A DNA stretch of 64,000 nt from Clostridia bacterium (GTDB lineage Bacteria; Bacillota; Clostridia; Oscillospirales; Acutalibacteraceae): positions 1 through 64,000 of the forward strand of contig JAFRPB010000029.1 of NCBI GenBank assembly GCA_017429345.1. The letters are read 5' to 3'. Both the position numbers and the translations under genes were made by a program. Every line of letters starts with the position of its first letter. Position 1 is the first letter of the stretch. Below, in pieces: positions 28,552 through 37,798 of the stretch. The notes beneath the pieces are model-generated. The model saw only the letters and a program-made list of their open reading frames with translations. It did no database searches and was not told the DNA's origin.

Positions 28552-31500
28552 GTGCGCGCGGCGGACGAAGCCGGCAATACTTCCGGCAGTGACGTCGGCG
28601 TCGACTGGTTCAACAGCGTGGTCTCCGCGGGTGCGATCGCCGACGCTCCGGACCTCAAAACGTCCGATCTTCACTTCGTTGACGACTCCGGCAACAACAT
28701 CCCGACGACCGGCATGATCAATACGCCGCCGAAACTCAAATCCGATTACGTACTCTCGGATACGGAAACGAGCAGCGCGCATCTGTTCACAGACGGCGTT
28801 CTCTCCACCGCAGCGCTGGAAAGGAATGCGGACGGCACCTGGCCGGTGGGAACGAACGGTTGGTATATGGTCCGCGTGGACCGCGAAGACGGCACGTGGG
28901 CAAGAGAACTTGCGCACATATCCAACCTCGACATCACCATGCCGCAGCTTTCGGTACAAGGCGGCAGCGGCAGCATCGAGATCACGGCGTCGGACAACGG
29001 ATCGCTTGCAAGTCTTACGGTCAACGATTATCCGATCGCCGTCAGCGGCAATGTCTATACCGGCAGCTTTGACGCGCCGTTTACCGGCACGTACAAAGTC
29101 GTCCTCAAGGATAACGCCGGCAACAAAGCCGAAAAGACTGTTCAGCTCACGGTGCCGATCACCGTGGACGCCGAATGCTTCAGCCAGACGTTCTCCTGCG
29201 CAAACAACGTCCTGCAGGGGACCGTGACCGCGGATCCCGCGAAGATCGCGGGCGGCGCTTATGACGCTTCGATCAGCCGGCCGAAGGACAACGTCTATAA
29301 AGCCAGCTATTCCGTCGCGCTCGTCGAAGCAGGAAAAGATCCCGCGCAGACCGACTTTGCCGCGATCGGTGAAGACCCCGTCACGTTTGAATCGCTCCCG
29401 GTCGGAGAATATGAGTTCTACGTCTCCGATTCTGCAGGAACGACGCAGAAATATACGAATAAGATCAAAATTGCGCATCCGGCGAACGAATGGGAAGCGC
29501 CGACATATGAATGGAACGCGGACAACAGCCGGGTGACCGCGAAACACGTCTGCCACCTCGACGCGACGCATTTTGAAACGGAGACCGTAAATACGACTTC
29601 CGAAATTACGCAAGGCGCGACCTGTACCGAGGCCGGCGTGAGGAGATATACCGCCGAATTCTCGAATAAGGACTTCCGCAAACAGACAAAAGAAGTTCCG
29701 ATCGCTCCGATCAATCATGAATACGGAGAATGGACGTTTGTCGACGTGGATACGCATCAGCGCGTCTGCGCGAACGATCCGACGCATATTGAAACGGACG
29801 GTCATACATGGAATAAAGGCAAAGTCACCACACCCGCGACCTGCAGATCCGAGGGCGTAAAGACTTATACCTGTACGGTCTGCGGCGGGCAGAAGACCGA
29901 ACCGATCGCCAAAGATCCCGAGAATCATGAAGGCGGGACCGAGATCCGCGACGCGATCAAAGAGACCTGCGGCAAAGACGGTTATACCGGCGACACTTAC
30001 TGTAAGGGCTGCGACGTAAAGCTGAGCGAGGGCAGCAAGATCAATAAAACCGGCAAGCACACCTGGAACGACGGCGTCGTGACAAAAGCCGCCACCTGCA
30101 AGGATACCGGCATCATGACCTATACCTGCCGCATCTGCGACGCGACCAGGACCGAGGTCATCGATAAGGACGCCGCGAATCATACCGGCGAGACCGAGAT
30201 CCGCGGCGCGAAAGAAGCGACCTGCGGCGAAGACGGCTATACGGGCGATACCTATTGCAAAGACTGCGGCGAAAAACTCAGTGACGGCAGCAGGATCGAT
30301 AAGACCGGCAAGCATACCTGGGACGACGGCGTCGTGACGACAGCCGCCACCTGCAAGAATACCGGTATTATGACCTATACCTGCCTTGACTGCGGCGAAA
30401 CCAAAACCGAGATCATCGATAAGGACGCCGAAAACCATGCAGGCGGTACCGAAGTGCGCGGCGCGAAGGAGCCCGGTTGCGGTGAAGACGGTTATACCGG
30501 CGATACCTACTGCAAGGGCTGCGGCGCGAAGCTGTCAGGCGGCGAAGCGATCGAAAAGACGGGCGCGCATTCCTGGGACGCCGGAACGATCACGAAACCC
30601 GCCACTTGCAGGGCCGAAGGGATCATGACTTACACCTGCACGGTCTGCGGTGAGCAGAAGACGGAAAGCATCGCGAAAGATCCCGCGAACCACGTCGGCA
30701 GGACCGAGGTCAGAAACGCGAAAGACCCGACCTGCGGTGAAGACGGCTACACCGGCGACACTTACTGCAAGGCCTGCGGCGCGAAACTGACAGACGGCGA
30801 AGCGATCGAAAAGACGGGCGAGCATTCCTGGGACGCCGGAACGGTGACGAAACCCGCCACCTGCAAAGCCGAAGGGATCATGACTTACACCTGCACGGTC
30901 TGCGGTGAGCAGAAGACGGAAAGCATCGCGAAAGATCCCGCGAATCACGTCGGCAGGACCGAGGTCAGAAACGCGAAAGACCCGACCTGCGGTGAAGACG
31001 GCTACACCGGCGACACTTACTGCAAGGCCTGCGGCGTAAAGCTGTCAGGCGGCGAAGCGATCGAAAAGACAGGCGAACATACCTGGGACGACGGAACGGT
31101 CACGAAACCCGCGACCTGCAGCGCCGAAGGAGTTATGACTTACACCTGTTCGGTCTGCGGTGAGCAGAAGACGGAAAGCATCGCCAAGGATCCCGCGAAC
31201 CACGTCGGCAAGACCGAGGTCAGAAACGCCAGAGAAGCAACCTGCGGTGAAGACGGCTATACCGGCGATACTTACTGCAAGGGCTGCGGCGCGAAGCTGT
31301 CAGGCGGCGAAGCGATCGAAAAGACGGGCGAGCATACCTGGGACGACGGCACGGTCACGAAACCCGCGACCTGCGGCGCCGAAGGCGTTATGACATACAC
31401 CTGTGCGGTCTGCGGTGAGAAGAAGACGGAAAGCATCGCGAAAGATCCCGCGAACCACTTCGGCGAGACCGAAATCAGAAACGCCACAGACGCGACCTGC

Positions 31501-32496
31501 GGTGAAGACGGCTATACCGGCGATATTTACTGCAAGGGCTGCGGCGCGAAGCTGTCGGGCGGCGAAGCCATCGAAAAGACAGGCGAGCATACCTGGGATG
31601 ACGGAACTCTCACAAAGGCCGCGACATGCAGCTCCGAAGGCGTTAAGACTTACACCTGTACGGTCTGCGGCGAGCAGAAGACGGAGAGCGTCGCCAAGGA
31701 TCCCGCGAACCACGTCGCCGAGACCGAGGTGAAAAACGCGAAAGAAGCGACCTGCGGTGAGGACGGCTATACCGGCGATATTTACTGCAAGGGCTGCGGC
31801 GCGAAGCTGTCAGGCGGCGAAGCGATCGAAAAAACAGTCGTACATTCCTGGGATGTCGGAACTCTCACCAAGCCCGCCACCTGCAAGGCCGAAGGAATCA
31901 TGACTTACACCTGTACGGTCTGCGGCGAGCAGAAGACGGAAAGCATCGCGAAAGATCCCGCGAACCACGTCGGTCAGACTGAGGTAAGAAACGCAAAAGA
32001 AGCGACCTGCGGTGAAGACGGCTATACCGGCGATACTTACTGCATGGCCTGCGGCGCAAAGCTGACAGACGGCGAAAAGATCGAAAAGACCGGAACGCAT
32101 GTGTGGGATGAAGGCAAGATCACCGCGGAAGCGCAAATCGGCGCGGACGGAGAAAAGACATTCACCTGCACCCTTTGCGGACAAACGAAAGTCGAGCCGA
32201 TCCCGTCGCTGCCGGATGAGGAACAGACGACCCAGCCGCCCGTGACCGAACCCGGAGTATTCTATCTTCCCGGCGACGTGAATCTCGACGGAAAGATCAA
32301 TTCGTCCGATGCGAGAAGGGCGCTTCGCGCGGCAGGCAAGCTGGATAAACTCAGCGAGCTTGAGACTCTTCTGGCCGATATCGATGGAAACAAAAAGATC
32401 AGTTCGTCTGACGCCAGAAAGATCCTGCGTATCGCCGCGAGACTCGATCCCGCTCCGGGTAAGATGATCGAAGTAAATATTCAAACCTCAAAATAA
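28552..32496 (+). CDS. Giant dockerin protein, C-terminal part with Cys-pair repeats and dockerin
   Basis: The 1314 codons from a GTG are in frame with the part ending at 28512 and are its continuation; no ribosome binding site supports independent translation, and without the signal peptide it would stay inside. In order it has Ig-like domains (to about residue 300), nine 85-aa repeats each with two CxxC pairs (TYTCTVCGEQKTE and GYTGDTYCKGCGAKLS), a short TTQPPVTEPG linker, and a type I dockerin with two calcium loops (DVNLDGKINSSDARRALRAA and DIDGNKKISSSDARKILRIA). The Cys pairs suggest metal-binding or disulphide-stabilised rods. Confidence 0.85.
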   Translation: MRAADEAGNTSGSDVGVDWFNSVVSAGAIADAPDLKTSDLHFVDDSGNNIPTTGMINTPPKLKSDYVLSDTETSSAHLFTDGVLSTAALERNADGTWPVGTNGWYMVRVDREDGTWARELAHISNLDITMPQLSVQGGSGSIEITASDNGSLASLTVNDYPIAVSGNVYTGSFDAPFTGTYKVVLKDNAGNKAEKTVQLTVPITVDAECFSQTFSCANNVLQGTVTADPAKIAGGAYDASISRPKDNVYKASYSVALVEAGKDPAQTDFAAIGEDPVTFESLPVGEYEFYVSDSAGTTQKYTNKIKIAHPANEWEAPTYEWNADNSRVTAKHVCHLDATHFETETVNTTSEITQGATCTEAGVRRYTAEFSNKDFRKQTKEVPIAPINHEYGEWTFVDVDTHQRVCANDPTHIETDGHTWNKGKVTTPATCRSEGVKTYTCTVCGGQKTEPIAKDPENHEGGTEIRDAIKETCGKDGYTGDTYCKGCDVKLSEGSKINKTGKHTWNDGVVTKAATCKDTGIMTYTCRICDATRTEVIDKDAANHTGETEIRGAKEATCGEDGYTGDTYCKDCGEKLSDGSRIDKTGKHTWDDGVVTTAATCKNTGIMTYTCLDCGETKTEIIDKDAENHAGGTEVRGAKEPGCGEDGYTGDTYCKGCGAKLSGGEAIEKTGAHSWDAGTITKPATCRAEGIMTYTCTVCGEQKTESIAKDPANHVGRTEVRNAKDPTCGEDGYTGDTYCKACGAKLTDGEAIEKTGEHSWDAGTVTKPATCKAEGIMTYTCTVCGEQKTESIAKDPANHVGRTEVRNAKDPTCGEDGYTGDTYCKACGVKLSGGEAIEKTGEHTWDDGTVTKPATCSAEGVMTYTCSVCGEQKTESIAKDPANHVGKTEVRNAREATCGEDGYTGDTYCKGCGAKLSGGEAIEKTGEHTWDDGTVTKPATCGAEGVMTYTCAVCGEKKTESIAKDPANHFGETEIRNATDATCGEDGYTGDIYCKGCGAKLSGGEAIEKTGEHTWDDGTLTKAATCSSEGVKTYTCTVCGEQKTESVAKDPANHVAETEVKNAKEATCGEDGYTGDIYCKGCGAKLSGGEAIEKTVVHSWDVGTLTKPATCKAEGIMTYTCTVCGEQKTESIAKDPANHVGQTEVRNAKEATCGEDGYTGDTYCMACGAKLTDGEKIEKTGTHVWDEGKITAEAQIGADGEKTFTCTLCGQTKVEPIPSLPDEEQTTQPPVTEPGVFYLPGDVNLDGKINSSDARRALRAAGKLDKLSELETLLADIDGNKKISSSDARKILRIAARLDPAPGKMIEVNIQTSK
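29800..32205 (+). repeat. Tandem 255-bp coding repeats (nine GYTGD units)
   Basis: Nine copies of an 85-codon unit follow one another. The spacing measured between the second and third GYTGD motifs is exactly 255 bp. Inner copies are almost identical at DNA level, pointing to recent unequal exchange. The first and last are more diverged. Confidence 0.85.
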
Positions 32497-32595
32497 CAGC
32501 CGGTTTCCTGCCGGCTCGGACAGGAATCACTCCCTGATTTTGTGTATTGCCAGAAGGACCGGCAGGAAACAATCGAAAAACGACATGTGAATTCC

Positions 32596-32640
32596 GCACT
32601 GAAAAAACAGATCCCGCGAAGGGATCTGTTTTTTCAGTGC
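32596..32640. terminator. Bidirectional terminator between convergent genes
   Basis: A perfect 20-bp inverted repeat (GCACTGAAAAAACAGATCCC and its complement) with a GCGAA loop has A/T tracts on both arms. It serves the dockerin gene on plus and the lipoprotein gene on minus. Confidence 0.9.
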
Positions 32641-32674
32641 GGATCTGTTTTTTACAGAACAGGTTCGATTCCCG

Positions 32675-33646
32675 TCACGAGGCGGGATAGGTCTGTATGA
32701 TCCACATGCGCCAGTTTTTGTAAGCGACGCTGAAGTTCATACCGAACGCCTCTTCGAAGGTCTTTTGACCGAAGCAGAACAGGCTGAGCTGTTCAAAGCC
32801 GTGGGCTTCGTCCAGCCACGCGAGAAAAGACGCCGCCGTAAACGCCGTCAGCAGGGTATCTCCCGGTTCTTTGTCTTTCATGCGCGAAAAATCGGGTTCT
32901 TCCGTGACAGGCAGGCTTTCGCAGTAGCTGCCCCAGTGCGTCAGACCTTTTTCAAAGCAGACGCGCGCGCAGGCGTCATAGACCGTACGGTAATCCGCGG
33001 CAGTCACGTTTTCGGGATCGACGCCCCCGGCGATGCACTGCGCATAGTAAGGGAGCTCCGGAACGATCGGCCATTTGTCGATCACTTCGGTATACGGATC
33101 GATACACGTGCCGACGTACCACGCGTAGCCGAGATGCTCCCAGCCGACGGCGTTCGAGTTCATCAGGGCGAGCAGATACAGAAACTCTCTGTGCGTTCCG
33201 ATCTCGTTGTACTCAAGCGTGATCTGCTCCTCATCCGCCTCATACCCGTACAAATTGTCGATCCTGATCACGACCGGAAGCTCTGCGCGGGCGGCAGGGT
33301 ACGCCGCGCCGGCATTTTCGCGCAGATACTGCCGCAGAAAACGGAGACTTTTCTTCGTCCTGTCGATCATGCCGGGCAGCTCCGCCTGTTCGTCCAGGCC
33401 ATCCCTGCGCAGCATGACGAGATAGGCGCTGAGGTAAAACTCATCGTCCCGGACCTCCAATACCCGCGCGTCTCCGATCTCATCCGGAAGCGAAATCGCA
33501 GCGTAATCGTCTGCCCCCTCGACGGAAACCGTCCGGGTTTTGGCGTCATAGCCGATCGAAGGCTGCGTATTCTCCGAACCGCATCCGGTCAAAGCGCACA
33601 ATAACATACAAGCTGCCAGCAGCACCGCGACCGTTCGTTTCATCAT
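32675..33646 (-). CDS. Lipoprotein of unknown function
   Basis: The 323-aa product has a lipoprotein signal peptide (VAVLLAACMLLCALTGCGS, lipid Cys in the LTGC box). The mature part starts with a beta-rich segment repeating the phrase DDYAAISLPDEIGDARVLEV. A helical region follows (LYLLALMNSNAVGWEHLGYAWYVGT, TAFTAASFLAWLDEAHG). That layout recalls inactive gluzincin-like peptidases, but no HExxH is present. It lies 10 nt downstream of the methyltransferase gene, so the two are likely one operon. Confidence 0.8.
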   Translation of the reverse strand: MMKRTVAVLLAACMLLCALTGCGSENTQPSIGYDAKTRTVSVEGADDYAAISLPDEIGDARVLEVRDDEFYLSAYLVMLRRDGLDEQAELPGMIDRTKKSLRFLRQYLRENAGAAYPAARAELPVVIRIDNLYGYEADEEQITLEYNEIGTHREFLYLLALMNSNAVGWEHLGYAWYVGTCIDPYTEVIDKWPIVPELPYYAQCIAGGVDPENVTAADYRTVYDACARVCFEKGLTHWGSYCESLPVTEEPDFSRMKDKEPGDTLLTAFTAASFLAWLDEAHGFEQLSLFCFGQKTFEEAFGMNFSVAYKNWRMWIIQTYPAS

Positions 33647-33656
33647 GATCTTCCTT

Positions 33657-34421
33657 TCATATTGCCTTTTTCGCCGCGATCAGATACCGGTGCGTCGTTC
33701 CGACGATTTTGCCGTCGCGCTCTACGGTTTTCTGCAGTCGCAGAAGCCGGTCAAAGCAGCGGTCGACGGAAAAGCCGGGAAACTCCCATTCGATGATCCT
33801 TGCGAACCACACGAAAGCGCCGACGTCGGAGAAACAGATCGGCAGAAAGGCTTCGTCCGCCTGCAATATCTCAAAACCCGCGTCCGCAAACGCCGCCCTC
33901 TGCTCCCGCAGATTCTCATGGGGAAACGGCTTCCCGGTCCCGGGAAGGACCATTTCAACCAGTTCTCTGTCGTTGTCGGAGCCGACCTGCTGCGTAATGA
34001 ACAGCCCGCCGGGTTTCAGCAGCCGTTTGATCTCCGGCGGATAAAAGTTCCCGTGCCGGTTGATGATAATATCGAAGGATCCGTCCGCGAACGGAATATC
34101 TGACGCGTCTTTGCATTCGCGCAAGTCGATCCCCAGCGGCAGCAGCCGCTCCCGACAGAGCTTTACATTCGGCGGATAGCCCTCCGTCGCAGCCGTGTTT
34201 TCATACGGGTGCCGCAGAGAGAGAAGGAACTCCCCGCCGCCCGTATCGTAATCAAGAAGCTTCATATCATCCTTAAGGAAACCGCGGATGATCGTCTCGT
34301 AATCCCACGGGAGATTGTCTTCTTCCTCATAGCGTCCGTGGATATGCGAAAAATCCCACCCCTTGATAAAGGCACGGTCTTCCTCATTTTTCCATATGGT
34401 TTTCAGCTCTTCCGTCGTCAT
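33657..34421 (-). CDS. Class I SAM-dependent methyltransferase
   Basis: The 254-aa protein has motif I in KLLDYDTGGGEFLLSL (residues about 53-68), motif II/post-I in AATEGYPPNV, motif IV in FDIIINRHGNFYP and motif VI around LLKPGGLFITQQVG. The fold is Methyltransf_11/25-like; relatives are often small-molecule methyltransferases of unknown substrate. The start has GGAGCG upstream. Confidence 0.85.
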   Translation of the reverse strand: MTTEELKTIWKNEEDRAFIKGWDFSHIHGRYEEEDNLPWDYETIIRGFLKDDMKLLDYDTGGGEFLLSLRHPYENTAATEGYPPNVKLCRERLLPLGIDLRECKDASDIPFADGSFDIIINRHGNFYPPEIKRLLKPGGLFITQQVGSDNDRELVEMVLPGTGKPFPHENLREQRAAFADAGFEILQADEAFLPICFSDVGAFVWFARIIEWEFPGFSVDRCFDRLLRLQKTVERDGKIVGTTHRYLIAAKKAI

Positions 34422-34574
34422 TTCCGTCGCTCCGCAAAACTGAATTTATCAACGATGATTCACGTCAGAGACGCTTATACATCACATACCGCTTTTATTT
34501 AACGATTTTTGAAATTGGAATAAAATGGAATACAACGCCGTATTTGCAATGCAGAGGGAAATAATAAGATACCG

Positions 34575-34892
34575 TCACAATAATGCACAGCGCTGCTTAA
34601 GCACGTTGACAATTTGTGTGAACTCTTCGGCTACAGGTTCCCGTATGACTTTGATTCCATTCTCTTCGACATATACGTTAGAGTAAAAAGATTCGTTGTG
34701 GCTGCAAAATGTAATTCTCATATAGGCATCTCGTTCAGCACCGGGTGGAAGAAGCGAAAGTTTGTCTTCTAATGTGTGATTTCGGATCATTCGCTCAAAA
34801 GCAGTTGCAACCCGTTCCATATCTTGATCAGAAATCGTCGTTGTTTTCTCATCTTTTTTTCTGACGTTTATTCTTGATGAAAAACCTTGCAA
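34575..34892 (-). CDS. Small hypothetical protein, start uncertain
   Basis: About 105 codons (or fewer) begin at a TTG and contain DQDMERVATAFERMIRNHTLED, then AYMRITFCSHNESFYSNVYVEENG. No family is recognised. A nearby ATG with a GAGGG site (MIARFFIKNKRQKKR) is in another frame and stops after 15 codons. This suggests a frameshift near the 5' end or a wrong start here. Confidence 0.4.
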   Translation of the reverse strand: MQGFSSRINVRKKDEKTTTISDQDMERVATAFERMIRNHTLEDKLSLLPPGAERDAYMRITFCSHNESFYSNVYVEENGIKVIREPVAEEFTQIVNVLKQRCALL

Positions 34893-34954
34893 TCATTTTC
34901 AACCCTCACAATTCAACATAATTCATTGATTCTCTCATTCAATCGCACTATTAC

Positions 34955-35089
34955 TCATTCGTTCAGTTCAGCGTATTTGAATTTCCGTTGTTTCCTGGTT
35001 TTCTGTGCCGGTTCAGGCAGCAATACTACCATCTCAACGTGTCTGGAGGCAATGACTTGAATGTTCCCGGTAAGCGGGGTCTTATTCAT
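34955..35089 (-). CDS. Small ORF with an rlmD-like HVEMVVLL motif
   Basis: Forty-four codons start at ATG 35089 after CGAGGAATT. The peptide contains IQVIASRHVEMVVLLPEP, resembling the SHVETVVSL end of RlmD (58.99 kb) and the VTVETVALL end of the serine recombinase (37.87 kb). It may be a fragment left by an element that used the same kind of attachment site, rather than a functional gene. Confidence 0.4.
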   Translation of the reverse strand: MNKTPLTGNIQVIASRHVEMVVLLPEPAQKTRKQRKFKYAELNE

Positions 35090-35113
35090 AATTCCTCGTA
35101 AGAGGAAACAAGT

Positions 35114-35611
35114 CTACCGTTCTTCCTGTTCTGTTGTTCTGATCCTATGCCCCTCTTGTATCGCCGCGAATGTCGCCACTGCACTGACGATCGCTCCGCT
35201 GTATTTCAGATCAATAACCGTCAATGTCAGCGGAAGGATAAACAGCAATATGCCCGTCACCTTATTCATTACCGTATGTAAGACGACAATCTCTTTTCGC
35301 ATGACATATCCGCAGATCAGGTTGACCGCCCTGATCACGGCGATCACGATGATCCAGACCGTAAGCCAGATCGGTACGTGAATGACCGGGATCAGTCTGA
35401 TCAGACAAACAACGACCAGAACGAAATCGGCCGCGGTATCGAGCTTCGAACCGAACGCACTGACGGTCCCCGTTTTTCTCGCGACCGTCCCGTCGATCAT
35501 ATCGCTGACTCCGGCAGTAATATACAATGCATAGAACGCCGGTGAAAACACCGGACAGAACAGCAGGGCAATACTGCAGACGATCCGGATGCATGTGATG
35601 ATATTTGCCAT
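35114..35611 (-). CDS. CDP-alcohol phosphatidyltransferase family protein
   Basis: The 165-aa membrane protein has the complete CDP-alcohol motif D-x2-DG-x2-AR-x8-G-x3-D-x3-D in SDMIDGTVARKTG to SKLDTAAD (about residues 37-61), plus five or six hydrophobic helices. It would transfer a phospho-alcohol head group from a CDP carrier at the membrane. The acceptor (glycerol-phosphate, inositol, other) is not readable. It ends at a TAG at the expected family length. The ATG follows the upstream VOC stop by 1 nt, so it is coupled. Confidence 0.85.
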   Translation of the reverse strand: MANIITCIRIVCSIALLFCPVFSPAFYALYITAGVSDMIDGTVARKTGTVSAFGSKLDTAADFVLVVVCLIRLIPVIHVPIWLTVWIIVIAVIRAVNLICGYVMRKEIVVLHTVMNKVTGILLFILPLTLTVIDLKYSGAIVSAVATFAAIQEGHRIRTTEQEER

Positions 35612-35612
35612 A

Positions 35613-35975
35613 TTACATCGGCGTCCCCACTTCGATCAGGTTGCCGTCCGGGTCATAGAACCTGATCACTTTCTGTCCCCAGCTGTGCGTCATGAGCCGG
35701 TTCACATACCTGACTTCGGGATAGTAGCTTTCCAGCTTTTCGACAAAGCCTTCAATATCCGATTCTTCAAAATAGAGCTCGCAGGAATTGTTCTCCGGAA
35801 TGATCTCCCTGCCGAGGAACTCCCTCCAGTATTTCTCTTCCTGCAGAACAAGCCCTTCCGAGAGGATCATATTGCCGTCGTTGTCGAAGATCAGCTCAAG
35901 ACCGAACAGGTCATGGTAGAACTGTCGGGACCTTTCGATATTTTTTACCACGATCAAGACGTTCTTCAGCTTCAT
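35613..35975 (-). CDS. VOC (glyoxalase/bleomycin resistance) superfamily protein
   Basis: The 120-aa single-domain product has the two beta-alpha-beta3 halves: MKLKNVLIVVKNIERSRQFY at the start and IRFYDPDGNLIEVG at the end, the latter with the usual metal Glu. These proteins include fosfomycin-type resistance enzymes and dioxygenases; which one cannot be told. It sits between the GyrI-like and phosphatidyltransferase genes in the same direction. Confidence 0.85.
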   Translation of the reverse strand: MKLKNVLIVVKNIERSRQFYHDLFGLELIFDNDGNMILSEGLVLQEEKYWREFLGREIIPENNSCELYFEESDIEGFVEKLESYYPEVRYVNRLMTHSWGQKVIRFYDPDGNLIEVGTPM

Positions 35976-35993
35976 CGGTTTCTTCTCCCCTTG

Positions 35994-36626
35994 TTATTTG
36001 ATCCGTATCGGATGACGGATAACGGTTTTCAGCTTCTGGGGCGCAACTTTTCTTGCGTCGCTCAGGTAGATCTCATGATGCATCCGCTGTTCTGTGATAT
36101 CCGGAACATATCCCTGCCGTTCAATTAACTCATGCATCAATGCTACGGTTGCTGGTTCGTCGTCGTAAGAACCGATATGCAAGCACTGAACGCACAGTCC
36201 CTCGTCATAAGTAAGATACTCCGCTTTGGAGAAATCGGTCTTCTTTTTTCTTGCGGCTTCCCCGATCGCCCAATCAAAGTCTGCCTTTGAAACGAAATCA
36301 GGCAGTCTGATAACAGATATCCAGTGGAAGTTCTCTTTGTTTGAATAATCGACGCCCGTCACACCCTCCTGCCACCAGAATCCCTCAAGCGGCGGAACGA
36401 CATAATCGAAATACCCGTCGATCTGACGTTCACTTTTTTTGCTCATTTTGATCGTGAAGGCGACGCCGTACAGCAGTCCGATCGCCCGTTTGTATTCACC
36501 GTCTTCCCGATTGGGATCGCCCTGCCCGCGAACGGCAATATAGTTCATGCCCGGCACTGTTACGATGCCGGGCTTGTTTTCCGGCAGATAGAATTCTTTG
36601 TATTCCTTTTTGTAATCGAAAGCCAT
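35994..36626 (-). CDS. GyrI-like small-molecule binding domain protein
   Basis: The 210-aa protein carries the GyrI-like/SHS2 arrangement: YIAVRGQGDPNREDGEYKRAIGLLYGVAFTIKMS, then EGFWWQEG and VQCLHIGSYDDEPATVALMHEL. Stand-alone members bind or hydrolyse small cyclopropane-type compounds or act as effectors. There is no DNA-binding domain. The start lies 19 nt upstream of the VOC gene's region, so the genes form a likely operon. Confidence 0.8.
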   Translation of the reverse strand: MAFDYKKEYKEFYLPENKPGIVTVPGMNYIAVRGQGDPNREDGEYKRAIGLLYGVAFTIKMSKKSERQIDGYFDYVVPPLEGFWWQEGVTGVDYSNKENFHWISVIRLPDFVSKADFDWAIGEAARKKKTDFSKAEYLTYDEGLCVQCLHIGSYDDEPATVALMHELIERQGYVPDITEQRMHHEIYLSDARKVAPQKLKTVIRHPIRIK

Positions 36627-36712
36627 GATACCGTCTCCCGCATTTTTTCTTCCTTCGGTTCAGTCCGAGCCTTTATTCGCTTGCGATTTCCTGCAAATCG
36701 AAGAACTCGAAT

Positions 36713-37168
36713 CTATGCGAGTGAAAATTCGATTTCGTCAAGCCCCTCTGTTATCGAATTCTTTTTTCCTGTTTTTTTAAAACCCATTCTGCAGTAAAAC
36801 TTTTCTGCTCTTGTATTATTTTCAAGAATCCATAGCGTAGGAGTATCCGCACATTGACCGACAGCATATTGCAATAACTGCGTTCCATAGCCCATGTTTT
36901 GCAAATCCGGGAGGACATAAAGATCTTCTATTAAACTGTTCGTTACAGAAACAATCCCTACGGGCTTTTCATCAACTGCCAGCAAATAGATCTTCGTCCC
37001 GCTGTTCATCTTGCCGGTCAAATACTCCCGTTGCCGATCCGGTGTATGCAGCTCTATGAAATCAGGCGCACAAAAGGCACGGTGCGATTCCTTCCACGAT
37101 ATGGAATGAATCGTCGCCGCTTGAAGAAGATTTGTTCCATCTACAGGAATGATCACACTTACCTCCAT
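36713..37168 (-). CDS. GNAT family acetyltransferase
   Basis: The 151-aa product has the GNAT order: VVDEKPVGIVSV-type strand (LLAVDEKPVGIVSVTNS), YVLPDLQNMGYGTQLLQYA (acetyl-CoA loop) and LWILENNTRAEKFYCRMGFKKTG. The substrate is unknown. It ends at TAG. Its composition is more AT-rich than the GC-rich core genes, as for its neighbour. Confidence 0.85.
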   Translation of the reverse strand: MEVSVIIPVDGTNLLQAATIHSISWKESHRAFCAPDFIELHTPDRQREYLTGKMNSGTKIYLLAVDEKPVGIVSVTNSLIEDLYVLPDLQNMGYGTQLLQYAVGQCADTPTLWILENNTRAEKFYCRMGFKKTGKKNSITEGLDEIEFSLA

Positions 37169-37295
37169 AAATTCAATCCGGAAAATTATTTCGAACTTTT
37201 CAGATATTCATCGTCCCTGGACTCATACGGAACGGAAGTATTGTCTTTCTTTTGGTGGCACAAGAGACATACCGTCTCGACAAACAGGAATTTAG

Positions 37296-37733
37296 CTATC
37301 GTTCGATTCGTTTTATAAATCGTTTTTGCGTTTTATCGCAGGTATACTGCATGTGATGATAAAACGCGTGCGCATCCGACCGAACAATATTGCAGTTCAA
37401 ACGAATGAACGTATCTCCCCGTTTGGCCGCTTGATCTTCCAGCGAAGTGAGTAATTGTTTTCCGATCCCCTGGCGCTGCGCTTTCGGAGATACAGCAAGT
37501 GCAATTATATTCCAACCATCGTCACCATAAAGCAAATTATACTTTCCGGCTTGGATAAATCCCTGTATCTGATGCGTGACGTCGTCCTCATACACAGCAA
37601 TATAGTAACATGGATCGTGAGACAACTCCTGTATGCGATTCTTAAGGTGATCAGATGTCGTTTCATGTCCTAATGCGGTTTTGCATATATGCTCCAAGGC
37701 TGGTGCGTCTTCCATCTGAATACTTCTTATCAT
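37296..37733 (-). CDS. GNAT family acetyltransferase
   Basis: From MIRSIQMEDAPALEHIC (GGAGG 12 nt upstream; the ATG at 37769 has none) the product is 145 aa. It has IIALAVSPKAQRQGIGKQLL as the acetyl-CoA loop and a typical HAFYHHMQY C-terminal strand. The substrate is unknown. It lies just outside the proposed left end of the mobile element. Confidence 0.8.
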   Translation of the reverse strand: MIRSIQMEDAPALEHICKTALGHETTSDHLKNRIQELSHDPCYYIAVYEDDVTHQIQGFIQAGKYNLLYGDDGWNIIALAVSPKAQRQGIGKQLLTSLEDQAAKRGDTFIRLNCNIVRSDAHAFYHHMQYTCDKTQKRFIKRIER

Positions 37734-37798
37734 ATCTTTTCTTTGCCTCCGTAAATCCCGATTTATCAATTCAAAATGTACATATCTTTTCTACAGTA

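Noticed and set aside
29800-32205. CRISPR-like array
   Set aside because: The repeat unit is 255 bp, fully coding and in one frame; there are no spacers.
18565-32496. Reassigned TAG codon or pyrrolysine use, suggested by TAG inside the kinase and dockerin genes
   Set aside because: TAG is the natural-looking stop of several full-length genes (CDP-alcohol phosphatidyltransferase at 35114, acetyltransferases at 36713 and 37296), and the third split gene is broken by TAA.
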